DNA from: Pleodorina starrii
Lineage: Eukaryota; Chlorophyta; Chlorophyceae; Chlamydomonadales; Volvocaceae
Length of the DNA: 64,000 bases
Direction of reading: 5' to 3'
Assembly (NCBI GenBank): GCA_030267565.1
Contig: BRXU01000036.1
Span: 186,001-250,000, forward strand
The notes below the pieces were generated by a model. That model was not told where the DNA came from. It did not search any database and saw only the letters and a list, made by a program, of their open reading frames with translations. Below, one piece after another: positions 16,501-29,100 of the stretch; position 1 is the stretch's first letter; each line of letters starts with the position of its first letter. Both the position numbers and the translations under genes were made by a program.

Positions 16501-19500
16501 ATCGGCAGCAGCATCACGCGGACAATGGCCGTCACCCTCCCGCCGCCGCCGGCATCTCCGCCGGCGGCGGTGGCGGCGGCTGTGCCGCCGCCGCCGCCAC
16601 AGCCGGCGCCGTTGTGCGGCGCTGTCGCCAATTGCGGGCTGTACCGCGCGTCCGGCGGACAGGTAATGAGGGGCAGGTAGGAGCCGACAGCGGCGGTCGA
16701 ATCGAAGGGCTCCAGCTGCGGCGGCCGCAGCTCGACCTGCAGCCCCCCAGCACCTGCGGCGCACCACAAGCGGGTACGGGTTGCCGCGAAAAAAACGTAT
16801 ATGAGGGACGCCGAACTACGGTAGATGTCATACTACGGGAACGCGGATACGGTATTCGTGCAGCTCGGCGGGGGAGGTGGGCGACATTTCGGAGGGCGGC
16901 TCCTCAATCCGCGGCTCGGAGTGTGGCTCTCGGCTGCCCCTTCAAAACCGAACTCGGCCCGCGTCGGATGTCGCGTCGGCTCTCGGCTGTGTGGATAAGG
17001 GTTGGAATGGAATGGAGATATGGATCATCATCATCATCCGGCTGTGTGTGACTTAAATAAGGTTTCGCGGCGCCATCCAGTCGTACCGTCGTCATCCTGG
17101 AGCACAGCCCCTGCGCCGTCGGCCGACTGCGGCGACGACGTCGGCGGCCGATATCGAAAGTCCCCAAAGCCGACGACGGCGCCGCCGGCCGCCGGATCCA
17201 GCGTCAGCAGCCGTACCGTACGGGCGTACTTCCAGTCGACCATCTCCAGCTCCAGCATGTGACCCGTGGGTCGGTGAGCTGCCGCCGCCGCCGCCAGCCC
17301 TGCCGCCGCCGGACCCGCCGCCGCCGCCGCCACGTCCGCGCCATTCCCCACCACGGCAGACCCATGAGGCCCCAGCTCTGCACCCGAAACCGAACCCGGA
17401 CCAGCGACGTCGCCCAGGGCGGTGACGGTGGCGGCGGCGGTGACGGCGGCGGCGCCAACAGCGCCAGCGGCAGGGCTGGCGGCGCCGGCTGGCACCTCAT
17501 GGAGTCGGTGCAGCTTTCGGCCAAAGGCGCCGTGCAGGTGCCCCGCCAGGTACGCGCTGACACCATGTCGTACAAGAACTTGCTGTACGGAAGCCGTGGC
17601 GGCGGCGGCGGTTCGGCGGCGGCTCGGGTAGGCGATGGTGGAGAGCGGGTAGTGGCCGTACGCAATGTACGGCGGGCTGCAGCCGGCGGCGCGCATGGCG
17701 GCGAGAGAGGCGGAGAGTTGCTCGTCCAGCTCGTCCAGTACATCTTCCGTTACGACGCCTGTTGTCGCTCCAGGGAAGGGGAGGTACACAGACATGATTA
17801 CGCCGTTTGCGCGCTTCCAACAGAGAAGCAGAGCAACAGTGAAGCAGAGGAGGTACCGTACGACACATAGGCACAACGGAAACTCATCACGTCTGAGCGC
17901 GGGAAGAGCAACTAGTGCCATCTCATCTCATCTCATCTGGGCGCTGCTCCTTCACGATTCTGAAATCGTGGTAGGTTATTGTGCAACAGGAGCATCAGAG
18001 CGTACTGCAGTCAACCGACAGCAACCGATAGCACATGGGCAGCGATGGGGGTGCGGGGCAGGCAGCTGATTGAATTGATACGGCCCCCCACTCGCCCCCG
18101 CGAGCAACATGACTACATGAGGTTGGGTTGGGGGGAGTCAAGAGGAAATGGGGAGAGGGGTAAGGGGTCAGGGGAGAGGGAGAGGGAGGTAGCGAGCGAG
18201 AGGAAGGAGAGGGGAAGAAGGAGAGAGAGAGAGGAGTGGAGGGTGAGGGAAATATAAGAGGGGATAGAGCGCAAGAGAGAGAGGGGGGAGAGGTGTGCTG
18301 GCACAGAGGGGCCCGACCCACCCACCTAGGAAGTTGGTGGGACTGCGCAGTCCGGGGTCCAGGGAGGCGTCCACGCCCACCACCACCGCCACGGGGCACC
18401 TGCCGCCGCCGCCGCCGCCGTCTGCCGCCGCAGCGGCCGACCCCCTGCCGTACACCGCGTCCACGGAAATGCGCCGCCAGCACCGAATCCCCCGCTCCGC
18501 CGCCGTCGCCGCCGCGCCCCTCCCTCCCGGCCCCCGTCCGGCGGCGGCGCAAGCACTGTAGCGGCAGTAGAAGTCGCGGGCGCCGCACCTGCGCAGGGCC
18601 CAATCCACCCCAACCCACGCAACGCAACTCCCCGTTATACTCCCCATTTTACCCCCCACAACACAGGTTCCCAACACGCGGGTTAGTTTCCCTGGTACTG
18701 GTAGGGCTGTAACCCAACACGCACAGCACGGTACGGCACGGCGCGGTGATTGCCGGCTTCGGGACATCACCCCCGGGGGTGGTGGTGGTGGTGGTGTGTG
18801 TGGTGGTGGTGGTGGTGGTGGTGGTGGGTAGGTTCCCACCTGGGACCCGAGTTGAAGGTGTCGTGGTTGCCGCGAATGTCGTAGATGTGGTTGTACGGCA
18901 CACCGCCGGTGGAGAGGGCCCTCCACGTCGCATTGTACGTCTGCACGCAAAGCGGGCCCCCCGTTGTGGGCGCCACCAGCGGTCAATCAATGCGCGGCCA
19001 GCCCAGCGACGCCGTTGTTTCGGGTGCAAGGCGGCACCCGCCTTTAAGGTCGTTTGACATCGCCATCAATCGCAATCAAGGACTGTAAGCTTAGCGGGGA
19101 GTAAAGCAAACCGAATCGCAGGCAAGGAAGGAAGGGAGCGAGGGGCGGTGCAGTGGGAGGGCGCTGAGGACGCTCTCCTGCGTCGTGTCGTGTCATGTCG
19201 TGTCATGTCGTGTCGTATGTATTGTCATGTCATGTCAAGCAGCATGAGGGTACGTTGTGCAGCCCTTCATGACATCAAGATGCAGCCCTGATCCCCAACA
19301 CTCTCACCCGATGGATGGATGGATGGATGGATGGATGGATGGATGGATGGATGGATGGATGGATGGATGGATGCCGAGGACCGTCACCTTTGTCCCGGCT
19401 CCAACCCAACCGAACCGACACAAGCTGTACGGCCTCTCTGTACGGCACTCACCTGCCACTCCCGCTCGTCCTGGTCGCCCCTCCCGTACACATCCTTGGC

Positions 19501-20200
19501 TTCCGTCAGGTCGCCCGTCACCACCGCCGCCGCCAGCGGCCATCGCGACAGCAGCGCCGACGACAGCGACAGCAGATCGGGGGCGCGCTTGGGGCGAGGG
19601 CGAGAGCGAGGGCAGGGACGAGGGCGAAGGCGAGAGCTTTCAATTTTCGACAACGGGGACAACAAAGAAAGCAAGTGAAGTTGAACGACTTTAATGTTCA
19701 ATCACAGCCAAACGGCGAAATGAATCGAAGCGAGATAAGCAGCCCAGACCCAGGCAAGGGCGGGATGGGTTGTGGTTCCGGAGCTTAGCTTCGTCCGCGC
19801 GGCAGTGTTTGTTGGGCAGTATTTGTTGGCATTATGTGCCTCTGCACCGATCCCTTCGGGTCTGTTCAGGTGTGAGCGGCTTCATTCCGGTCCGTCTACG
19901 GTCAACCCCGGCGACAGCCTGGCCTGTGGCCTCACCTGCGGACCCCCCGCCGGCCCCTCCATCGCGCTCAAATGGATGTCCGTGAGCTGCAGCAGCAAAC
20001 CCACTGGCCCGACAGCGGCAGCGGTGGCGGCGGCAGCCGCAGCAGAGCGGCGCTGGCTAGGGCTGTGATTCCCAGAGTCTGTCGTTGCTGCTGCTGCTGC
20101 TGCTGCCGCTGCTGCTGGTGCTATCGGGCTCAGCAGCCCTGCCGAGTGCAAGGCAACCCAGGAGAAGAGCCGAGACAAGGAAGGAGATGCGGTTGTGCAT
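13550..20200 (-). CDS. TMEM62-like metallophosphoesterase with C-terminal membrane segments
   Basis: Predicted calcineurin-type metal-dependent phosphoesterase whose catalytic domain is exposed outside a membrane. Exons: 20200-19936, 19587-19453, 18940-18840, 18588-18326, 17758-17087, 16753-16239, 15715-15684, 15158-13550. All metal-site blocks are present in order: [36 protein letters not shown]. Matches to TMEM62 outside these blocks include GDLTEAK...[24 protein letters not shown] shortened to its family core (VDAS...NFLG), and [11 protein letters not shown]. The C-terminal half has several hydrophobic helices ([12 protein letters not shown] onward). Length would be about 1,196 aa, nearly double animal TMEM62, because of Gly/Ala/Pro insertions. 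The ATG and signal peptide ([20 protein letters not shown]) are in a different frame from TDIHLS within the first exon; a one-base difference in the intervening CAG repeat would reconcile them. Confidence 0.85.
18776..18828. repeat. (GGT)n microsatellite
   Basis: GGT runs interrupted once by GTGTGT. The tract sits in the TMEM62-like gene just inside the intron that follows the GNHD exon, about a dozen bases from its donor. The transcript would read (ACC)n there. Confidence 0.9.
19311..19373. repeat. (ATGG)n microsatellite
   Basis: About 15 perfect copies of ATGG, in the intron between the GDLTEAK and GNHD exons of the TMEM62-like gene. It generates apparent Met-Asp-Gly-Trp open frames that are not coding. 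Confidence 0.97.
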
Positions 20201-23177
20201 ACGGTGGAGGTGGAGGGGGCAGAGGGGGAGGGGAACAGGGGAATCCATGGCAGCCCGCGGGCGGCAGTTGTGACGGGGAGAGTTGCGTGCGGACGTGAAC
20301 ATCTTCAGCGATCCATTTATTTATATTGATAGTGCCCATGCAACAGACGCAGGAAGATTTGCAGGCGCGAAACCCTGGTCGCAACATCTTGTGGGCAAGT
20401 GTAATTTGCGAACTACCAATTGGTCCAGCACCAAGGGCCAACTGGCGTGCAAGGCCTAATAATTTTGTGCGCTTTCCATTCAAAGCTGAAGCTCAAGCCA
20501 TTACGTGTTTGCGCACTCTTCCGCTGAAGCTGCACGCGCAATGGGACCTTCCTTGCCCTTACCGACGAGCAGCGCGAGCAGAAAAAGCCCTTGCGGGCAA
20601 ACCTTCAGTCTCCCCATTCTGAAAGTCAGCATCTATCATCCATGGCAGTCAACTGAGTTTCTCCAAGCGGTTGAGTCCGGATACTCGATGTCGGGTTGGC
20701 ATACGTCAATATTGTATGACTCACTTCACCAATACTAATCGCATGTTTGTTCCCAAAAACGTGAACGGTTGGAGCGACGGCAGCAAAGCCTTCGATATTT
20801 CAGGGGTGCGCGCTGTAGCTGGCCTTGCAACGAACTAACGAAGTTCGTTGGCACATACAACCGCGCCTCCGCGCGCATGTTTTGGCGTGTTTCGACTGCA
20901 GTCGTCTGGATGCAGCGTGTCAGAAGCAGCAGCCACCGGGTTTGGCCAAGCGGCCTGTCCTTAACGATAAACGTCAATTACTTCTCCACTGCTGTCGTGA
21001 AGTACACTGGTATACAGCCGACGTCCTTGTACAACGGTACGGCAGGGGCGACCATACACGCGTGTCCAAGCCCGTCATGCCAAACACCGCTGTGCCTCGA
21101 TCTGTCGACCGCCATATCTTCTGCTGTTGCGAGTCGCTGTGCGCACAGCGCAACGTGTCAACCCACATCAGCGCCTATGTCCCAATCTGCGCCCTGGTCG
21201 CGGCGTTGGCGCGACACAGCGACTTGATGTGATTCACACCTGCCCGGCATCCTGGAAATTCAATTGACTCATCAACTACCCATCGCTTTTACATTAAGGC
21301 GCGTTGTGAAGGCTTTAAACCCCAACGGCGGTTACAGCAGCACCGATGCAGAGCGCAGCTGCGACACAACCCGGATGGCGCATGGCGGGCGCAGGTAGCT
21401 ACCGTATCTTGCCGTACGAAAGGTTGAAAGGGCAGGGCAAATGTCACATATGCTGCACGTGCCGTACGCATGCCTGTCGATGAGATCTTCGATGAACGTG
21501 CAATGTGCAGAAAAGAAAAGACGCCCACCGACATGCTGAGTGGCAATGAGGTGAGGTGAGGCAGCGCCAGCGATACCAACAGAATCTCTCGAGCACCGCC
21601 ATCACCACGACCGCCACCACTCATTACTCCGATGGTCCCCCAGACCCAGACGATGCTGCGCCGACAAAGGCCCCTCCACGAAGGCTGTAATTCGGCAACA
21701 TGCACGCGACCGCAATCGCGCCGTCAGGGCAAAATGTTTCCCTCCTAGCGCGTTGCTCCTTCGCCGCCTCTATTCCAACCACGCCCGTTCACACGCCCTC
21801 GCCCACGGCGCGGCGCCCATCTCCGCCACACATCAACGGGAAAGGAGACAACACCACCCGGTGGTGGCCTGGCCCTTACACCACACCGACGATAATTCAT
21901 GGTACGACATGATATACCGGTACGACCATCCGGACTCAACAGGGCAGGCTATCTTCGATTCGGTGCACTCACATCTTCGCATGCCGTGCGTCCAACAGCC
22001 CCGAAGCGGTTGGGGTAGCGGTCCCGCAGCTGAAGCTAACCAGAGGGTTGTATCCATTATTGTACTGTTGATGATCCCCTACCCAACCCAGGAGGAGATT
22101 TGTACAAGCAAGCGCCGCGCCCAGACGCCCAGCCGATGCATCCCACGCAGAACTGTGGGTCGGTGCAAAAATGCGGCCCTCTTTTTCCTTCCCTCTTCCC
22201 CAAAGGCTTATCCGAAGGCACACCCACTACCCTACAGCTGGGTTCGTTGGCGCGCGTGCCGCTTCGCTCACCATCGAGCCTGACCCGACCCGACCCGACG
22301 CGACCGACCCGTGGGTCACCTTGCAACCTGGCGCCTAGTGGCGCCGCTTTCGACCGACAGCTCCGAAGACTGCCACGGGGAGTGCAGCAGCTGTGCCTAC
22401 CAGGCAAAGGCCGGCAGCAGTACCCGTCCGGTTCGGTTCGGGGGCAGTCGAGATGAGAGAGATGCAGCCGAGCCCCGGGTTCAGGAATACAAAGACGCCT
22501 ACCGCCGCCCCCCCAAACGCCGTCCGCCACCGCGAATACCATCGCTCGCCGCCCAAGGCGGTCCGGCTTCAATCCGCGCCCCCCGGGGCTTCAAACCTGT
22601 GGGTGGGTGGTGGGTGGGTGGCAAGATGACGGCGGGAGGGGGACCGTATCCAGACCGGCTCTGTGTCTCTGCCGTGAAACGACCCGAGAGGGGGGAAATC
22701 ACGTAATCACGCACAGTGATTTCTGTGCCGTCAAGGACCCACTGCCAAGGACCCACTGCGAGCTCCAACATCATCGAGCGGGGCCGGGGCCGCAATGCGC
22801 AAAACCCTTCAGAGTCAGTCATTCCACACTCGGTCAATCAGAGAAGCAAAGAGGCGGCCGCTAGCCGCAGCGACAACTACGCAAACGGGTGCGGTGACGA
22901 GGCCGGTCTGAGCGGCTCTAAGAGAGGAGAGGAGAGGAGCGGCCCCTAGCGAGGGAGCCCCTCGCTTCGCCTCGAGGAGAGGAGAGAAGAGAGACTGAAT
23001 CGAGTCACGCCGTTACCCGACGGGACCAACGGTGCACGCCGCATCCCCAGCCCCCCCCCCGGCCAAACCCGGAAAGCCAAAGCCCTCGGAGCGTTTGCTG
23101 CGCTGGCTGCTTGGGTGCCCCAGCCAACCAACCCCTCCCCGCCCCGCCCCGCCCCGCCCCCCCTGGCCCCCGCACAC
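20201..23177. other. Intergenic or unresolved 3' part of the CBM45 gene
   Basis: The last CBM45 exon ends with a good donor at 23177, so at least one further minus-strand exon is expected below it. I searched both strands for dikinase, amylase or further starch-binding motifs and saw none. Hydrophobic or Arg/Pro-rich frames around 22060-22570 and 22950-23130 have no family resemblance. A GACCC-rich tract lies near 22280. Confidence 0.45.
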
Positions 23178-26134
23178 CTTGATGACCGGGAACTGGGTGG
23201 TGTCCAGGAAGAAGTCCTTCTTGGTGGACTCGTCCTTCAGCCAGCGAGTGTTCTGACCGGCAGTGGCCTTGAGCACAAACACCAGGCCGCCAGCCTTAAG
23301 GATGCCGCGGAGGGGAAGCTGCAGGGGAGGGAGGGGAAGGGAGGGGCGCCAAAGGGGGGGGGCGTGCGCGTGTATGTGTGCGCGTGTGTGTAGAGGGCAG
23401 TGTGCATGTAGGGGGCAAAGGGGATATAAGGATGCGGAGTGCGTGACATAACCAAAGACCAGGAGTGATGGACGGGTGTCGTTGTGCCAAGCGGCGAAAA
23501 TCTGCACTCCGGCTCCGCGCTGGCTTTGCCCCGGCTTCCCTTTCTAACCCCACCGGATCCCCCCTGCCGCCTGCCGCCACTCATCCTCAACGCCCTCCCC
23601 CATGACCCTGGGCCCCCCCACCCCCCCTTACCTGCAGCAGCAGCACGTACACGGCGTTGTTGCCCTCGGGACCCGACACCTGCTGCTTCTCAAACGAACA
23701 CTGCCAGGCGCCGCCTGCGACCAGGGCGGAGCGGGCGTTGGCGATTCGGGTACATGCGCGCGCTCTCGGCGCATGTACCCACGGATCCACATCCACATCC
23801 GCATCCGGCGCGTCGGACGCTTCGGGGGCGCGTCGTTCACTACACGCCAGGCCACCACGCCTCACACCCGCTCCCTACCACAGCTTAACCTGCTCCTTCA
23901 ACACATAAATATCCGACTTCGTCTGCATGGTCAACCAGTCAGCGGGTTGCTGGTTGCCGCGCCCCCGTCTCCCCCCTTACGCATCACGTATTCAACGTTT
24001 GCGGGCTTCGACCTCTTCGTGCTTGACTAAAACCCCACCCTCCCTCCCCTCCCCACCCTCCCCAGCCCAGCCCAGCCCCCCCCCCGCTCACCCGCGTCCA
24101 CCACCTTGTTTGGCGAGGCGGACCAGCCCTGAGGCGGAAGGCCCCAGGCGCCACCCGCGGCGTCGGAGGCGCCCCAGTGCAGGATAAGGCCCTCGAGACG
24201 CGACCAGGAGGCCTGAGGGAGGTCCAAGGTAAAACAAATGATACCGCAGCGGAGACGGAGACGGCGGGACGTTCAATATCCGGGAGAAGCGGGTCAGTCC
24301 GGTCCGTGAGCAGTTAAATTGGCGGGCATTGGTGGGGAGGAGGGAACGGAAGGGCCCCTGGGGCGCTCTGAGTCCCTCTGGGCCCCACAGCACCCCGCGC
24401 ACCTCCTGCCCTCGATTTCCCCCCCTACTGGAACCCAGCCCCGCCGGCCGCCGGTCTCATCCCCACCCCCACCCCCGCCTCACCTCCCGGCCGGTCCCAC
24501 CGCTGACCTCCGTCCCCACTTCTCGCTAACAAGCAAGCGAGCACACCGAACCGAGCCGGTCAACCTCTCCCCCCAACACATACACCCACGCACATGCACA
24601 CAAACACGCACATCCACCCACCTGGCGCTCGGTCTCGGTGGCGATGAAGGCAATCAGCGCCGTCTTGTCGAGACCCTGCGTTTCAGTTGGCGGTTGACAA
24701 GACGGTGGTTGACGGGTTGGTGGTTGACATGATGGCGGTTGACATGATGGTGGTTGACGGGTAGGCGGGTCGCCACGGGCACCAAGAGCTTTAGATCCCA
24801 ATTTCCACTGCGCGACCCAATGTCCTCCCGGGGGGGTGGTGGGGCGGTGGAGGGACTGTGGGCCCCATCCCGGGGGGGGGACCAGGCCAACCCCGAGATC
24901 CCTGCCCTTCCTCGGATGAACCAGATACCCAAACACCTGGATACCCGGTTCAGGTCAGATCAGATCAGATCACATCATATCCGCGCGCCCACAAACCCAC
25001 ACACAGCCACACACAGCCGCACACAGGAGAGCCATGCCGCAGTCCGCACCTTCTGCAGGGTGACTCCCGACACGCACAGTGCCGCGTCCACATCGGTGGT
25101 GGTGAAGGAGATGGAGGCGGCATCCAGGTCGCTGTGGGGCTGACCCAGGGCCTGCGCAGGGGGGTGGGGGCGTGGATGGGTGTGTGGGTTGGGTGGGTGG
25201 GTGGGTGGGTTGGGTGGGTGGGTGGGGGCGTACTTCCAAAAAAGATGGACGGCCGGGGGCCACCAACACAACACAACCGCCGGATTCCCTTTCAGAGGTC
25301 CGTACCCCCCCCCCCTTTCCAACCCAACCTCTCCCCCGCCCATCAGCAAGCCAGCGGGCAGACCGAATCCCGAGAAAGACCTTCCCCTCGACCTTCCCTC
25401 CACCACAAGTACACACGCACACACAAGCACCATCCCCCACCCCCAAAAATTCCCGCATGCATCCCCCACCCCATGACCCCAACAACCCCTACCCCCCTTA
25501 CCCCCCCTACCCTCCCCCCACACACACATCACACACTCTTCAAACCCAAAACATACCCCCCGTTCCCTCGCCCCGGGCCGTTCTAATTACCCCCCCCCAC
25601 CCCCCCCCCCACCTGCTTGAGCTGCACGCTGGCCAGCGCCTCCAGCCTCTCGTGCAGGTCCCTCGGCAGCTCGTTCATGTTGATGTCGCCCACGTGGCTC
25701 AGCTTGAAGTCCGCAATGCCCCCCGCGCCGCCATCCCGGGAGGAGGTCGCGGCGCTGCCCCCCGCGGCCGCCGCATACTTGGACTTGAAGCCGTTGGTGG
25801 CGGTGCTTCGGATGGCGGCGGCGATCTCCCTGAGGGGGTGCGCGTGTGCGTGCGTGCGTGTCCCGGAGGGAAGGGAGGGAGGGAGGGAGGGAGGGAGGGA
25901 AGAGAGGTTCAGAGAGAAAAAACAGACCTGAGGGGGAGAAGGGGGATTTGGATCATCAGCCCAGGTTGGCAAGACCAAGTGCGTTTCAACTTTATAACAC
26001 CCCCCGCAACCCCCTCCCCCCACCCCCCCACTCACTTGCGGTAGTCGGCCTCCGCAGTGGAGACGGGCGCGCCGGCCGAGTCGCCCCGGTGCTTCGAAAT
26101 GTACGACGTCCAGCTGTCCCAGGCGGTGGTTGCG
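23178..26134 (-). CDS. CBM45 starch-binding protein (partial), GWD- or AMY3-like N-terminal region
   Basis: Seven exons join in phase: 26134-26036, 25829-25613, 25151-25050, 24675-24622, 24212-24092, 23714-23632, 23318-23178, giving about 272 residues without a stop. The CBM45 hallmarks are LEGLILHWGAS...W.LPP, then LKAGGLVFVLKA and RWLKDESTKKDFF. This pattern is known from plastidial glucan, water dikinases and the alpha-amylase AMY3, where it binds starch. Upstream lies a Ser/Ala-rich stretch and a segment containing SISFTTTDVDAALCVSGV. The first exon starts in phase 2 and the last ends with donor AAG|GTGTGC, so the gene is incomplete at both ends. I found neither a transit peptide exon nor any catalytic domain before the next gene. 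It could be a stand-alone starch-binding protein, a relic, or a gene broken by assembly. Confidence 0.7.
23748..23780. repeat. Perfect 12-bp inverted repeat (hairpin)
   Basis: GGGTACATGCGC at 23748-23759 and its exact complement GCGCATGTACCC at 23769-23780 enclose a 9-base loop. It lies in the intron between the LHWG exon and the next exon of the CBM45 gene. Confidence 0.9.
24686..24762. repeat. GGTTGAC-type minisatellite
   Basis: About five imperfect copies of a 13-17 base unit built around GGTGGTTGAC, in the CBM45 gene intron next to the 24675-24622 exon. Confidence 0.8.
25867..25901. repeat. (GGGA)n microsatellite
   Basis: Tetranucleotide GGGA run in the first intron seen of the CBM45 gene. 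A second similar run lies at 26556-26584, upstream of the first recognised exon. Confidence 0.9.
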
Positions 26135-29100
26135 CTGCAGGCGACGCCTGGATCCAGGTTCCGGTACGGGTTTGAATTCAACAAAGGAGCGAGATTTGGA
26201 TTTTGGCTGGAGGCGCTGGTACGGGCCATGTGGCGAGCGGGGCCAAGGAGGCACGCACGGCTGCACACCTGTTTCCCGCTCACATGGTCTTCCAGCGGGG
26301 CACATGGGGGCTGCGAAGCGTGCGGGTGCTCAACGGCTACTTTTGCCGCAGGGGCTCTAGGGCACTCCGCAGGCCCCGGCTGGGCTGGCCCGGGCTAGGC
26401 GGTTGGCCTCGCTGCGGCGCCCTGCCCCCCTAAGGCTGGGTTGGTCACGGCGCCGCGGCCACTCCCCGCTAACGTTATTAGGCATTAGATCGAAGGCGGT
26501 ACAGCGAAGCGCTGATCGCTCGGCGCTGGTGGCCGGAGCTGTGGAACCGGGCAGACGGAGGGAGGGAGGGAGGGAGGGAGGGAGGCTGCGCTGCGCCGCC
26601 GCATGACCCACATGGTGGGGGGCGGTCCGCCGTTCTTGGGGGGGGGGGCGGTCCAATCCATCAACGCGGCCCGCACTGTGTGCGGTGCGGCACCGAGGCA
26701 CCGCGGCCGAGCTTGACTCTCTCGAGTCACGGCAGTCAGCAGGTGGTGTGGCGGCCGACATGCACACATGCTGCCGTCTGGCAGACGTGTGTGTAGCGAG
26801 AGATTGATTTGAGCTGGATCGCTCACCAGCCGAGCGGACAAGGCATGGAGGCGCGGACGTTGCCGTTGTCATTGCGATTGGCCGCCGACAACGGCGGCAG
26901 CTGACTCCCGTGACGCCGCCCCACCACGCACATCCCACCGCGCGTAACGCCCCAATCCAGACGCACACGCGGCGGCATGTTTCCCCAATGGTAGGCTTCT
27001 TAACCCCATTCATCCAAGTTTTAGAGTTCTTCAGTGTTCTTACCCCGAGTCGCGGCCCGGCTCGGGATGGGAGCTGGAACTGGGCGGGGCAGCGTTGCGC
27101 CGGCGGACCTACGGGGAAAGGGGCCCGTGGAGCTTCGCGTGAAGAACGCCGGCAGTGTTCTTCGATGGGATAAGATGCACTCCAGATGCACATTGGCCGC
27201 ACAAAGGGGGCATAAACGTGCTTCCGCACCTGGCGACAGCAGGCTTCATGGATGCACGCATCTCTTCTGCTTCCTGCACGAGACGAAAAGGAATGATCAC
27301 ACTTTTAAGATGTAGCTGATCACGATTCGTATCTTTTTCGAGCCACTGCCGACGCCCGTTGCATCAGCGTTGTTAATCACACAGTCACGCCATCATCCCA
27401 GCCGATCCTGGCATTCCGATATCCGGATGATGGATCATACGTGAACAATTCTCATGCTGCAAGGCATACCAATTCAAATATAACAGCAGCGAGCCCCCTT
27501 TGCCTGCCTGCCGGATGCTCGAGCTCAGCACGTGAAGTTGGCAAGCGGAGGCCACACCTGTGCACTTAAGACAGCGTGTTCTTGTTGTGACGACTCAGGA
27601 CACCCTAAGATGCCTTCCTCCGCCAGGTCAGCGTTTGGCGAGGATGCTGAGGCCCTGCTGCCGGTCACGGAACAAGTCTTCAACTAGCGTCGGTAACCTT
27701 TGATTATGATGCACACAATGTAACGCCACAAGGCTGGCAGCGAAGCCGTTTTGAATGAGCGCTCGAGGGTCGACACATCGGTTCTGTGTTTCGGAGCGCG
27801 CCGCGAATGCTCCAACAACAGCTGCACACTTCGCGTTGCTGTCACAAGCCAGGATGCTGCCACATTATCCAAGATAAGCATGTGGAAAGTCACCTTGAAC
27901 ACAGCAGTCCGCTCCTGAAATGATCTGGCGCCGCGTCCTAAAGGGCAGGGCGCTGTAGAAGCACGCGGATGTGGGCGGAGAGTTCACGTCAAGGGGGTTT
28001 CCAGACAGTATAACGGGGATGAGGGTGGAGATCTCACGTGTAGGCTCTTCCAAAAGAAACGTTGTCCTCCAGACTTTGCCATCAACCCTTTTGCCGTACT
28101 CATGTGTTGCTTTGGTATCCTGAATTCCCGAACAATTTACCATGACTGCTCCGATCTTTGATTGACCCAACGCATCCTCGCATGAGCTGAGCGGGTTGTA
28201 CCGAGACGATATATGTCTGATGTCCAACGTTACATACAATCCACTCATTTAGTGCCCACCGGATGGAGGAACGTACCAAGCGCCGAACAACACTAAAGAG
28301 ACACACGCTCCGATGCTTGTTGCATGCAATGCCCTCGGCCTTCGCCTTTCACTCTCTCTCTCTCTCTCTCTCTCACACACAGCTCATTTCCGCCGTCAGG
28401 ACCCAGTGGCCAGCCCCCGCTCTTCTCACACCTCACTGCAAATGTGCACGATGCCAGACTGAACTCGCTCACTCCTCGAAACTCGAAAACTGGATCACAC
28501 AGGTGGGGTTGCGAAGAGCGGCAGGCGTACCGTCAGCGCGCCGTCGTGACCCGCGGATGCCGCGAAGTCACGCGAACACGAGCGATAAAAACTGCACTAG
28601 CCGCCCATATAAAATGACCCCACCCTGCAAGCAGTCCAACCCAGAGCGGTGCGCCCTGAAATCGCACCGATTGTGGAACCCTGAAAAAAACCAACCCGCA
28701 GCACATCACGCTGCCACCCAGCCATCAGACACCGTTCAAATGGCGGAGCTGGGGCTGCAGGCCGGGAGGGCAGGCAGGACCGTCGGAAATAGACAGGCCC
28801 TGGCTCCAAGCCCCCTTGCCCTTCGGCAGGCAGCGCATACATGCAAGTTGGTCAAGGTACCCGCAATAAATGGGTCAAGCTCGCGGCCGCTCTCAAACAA
28901 AATACCCGCACCAACAGACGCCGTGCCCAACACCCCCGAGGAGATTCAGATTCCCAAACACGCAGTGTCCCAGACGGGACCCAGCTCGTGCGCAGGTCCA
29001 ATCCATCCCCGGGGAGACCTCCACATCATCTGGCCTGTTAACCCCCTCCGCTACACGCTCTCCAGCACGTCTCTGTTCTCTCAAGAGTGAACTCCATACT

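Noticed and set aside
23178..26134. Calling the CBM45 gene glucan, water dikinase (GWD) or AMY3 outright
   Set aside because: Only the starch-binding region is visible; CBM45 occurs in both families and no catalytic motif was found.
28263..29090. Plus-strand 275-codon frame
   Set aside because: It crosses a (CT)n microsatellite, has no domain or hydrophobic pattern and no splice-consistent partners.
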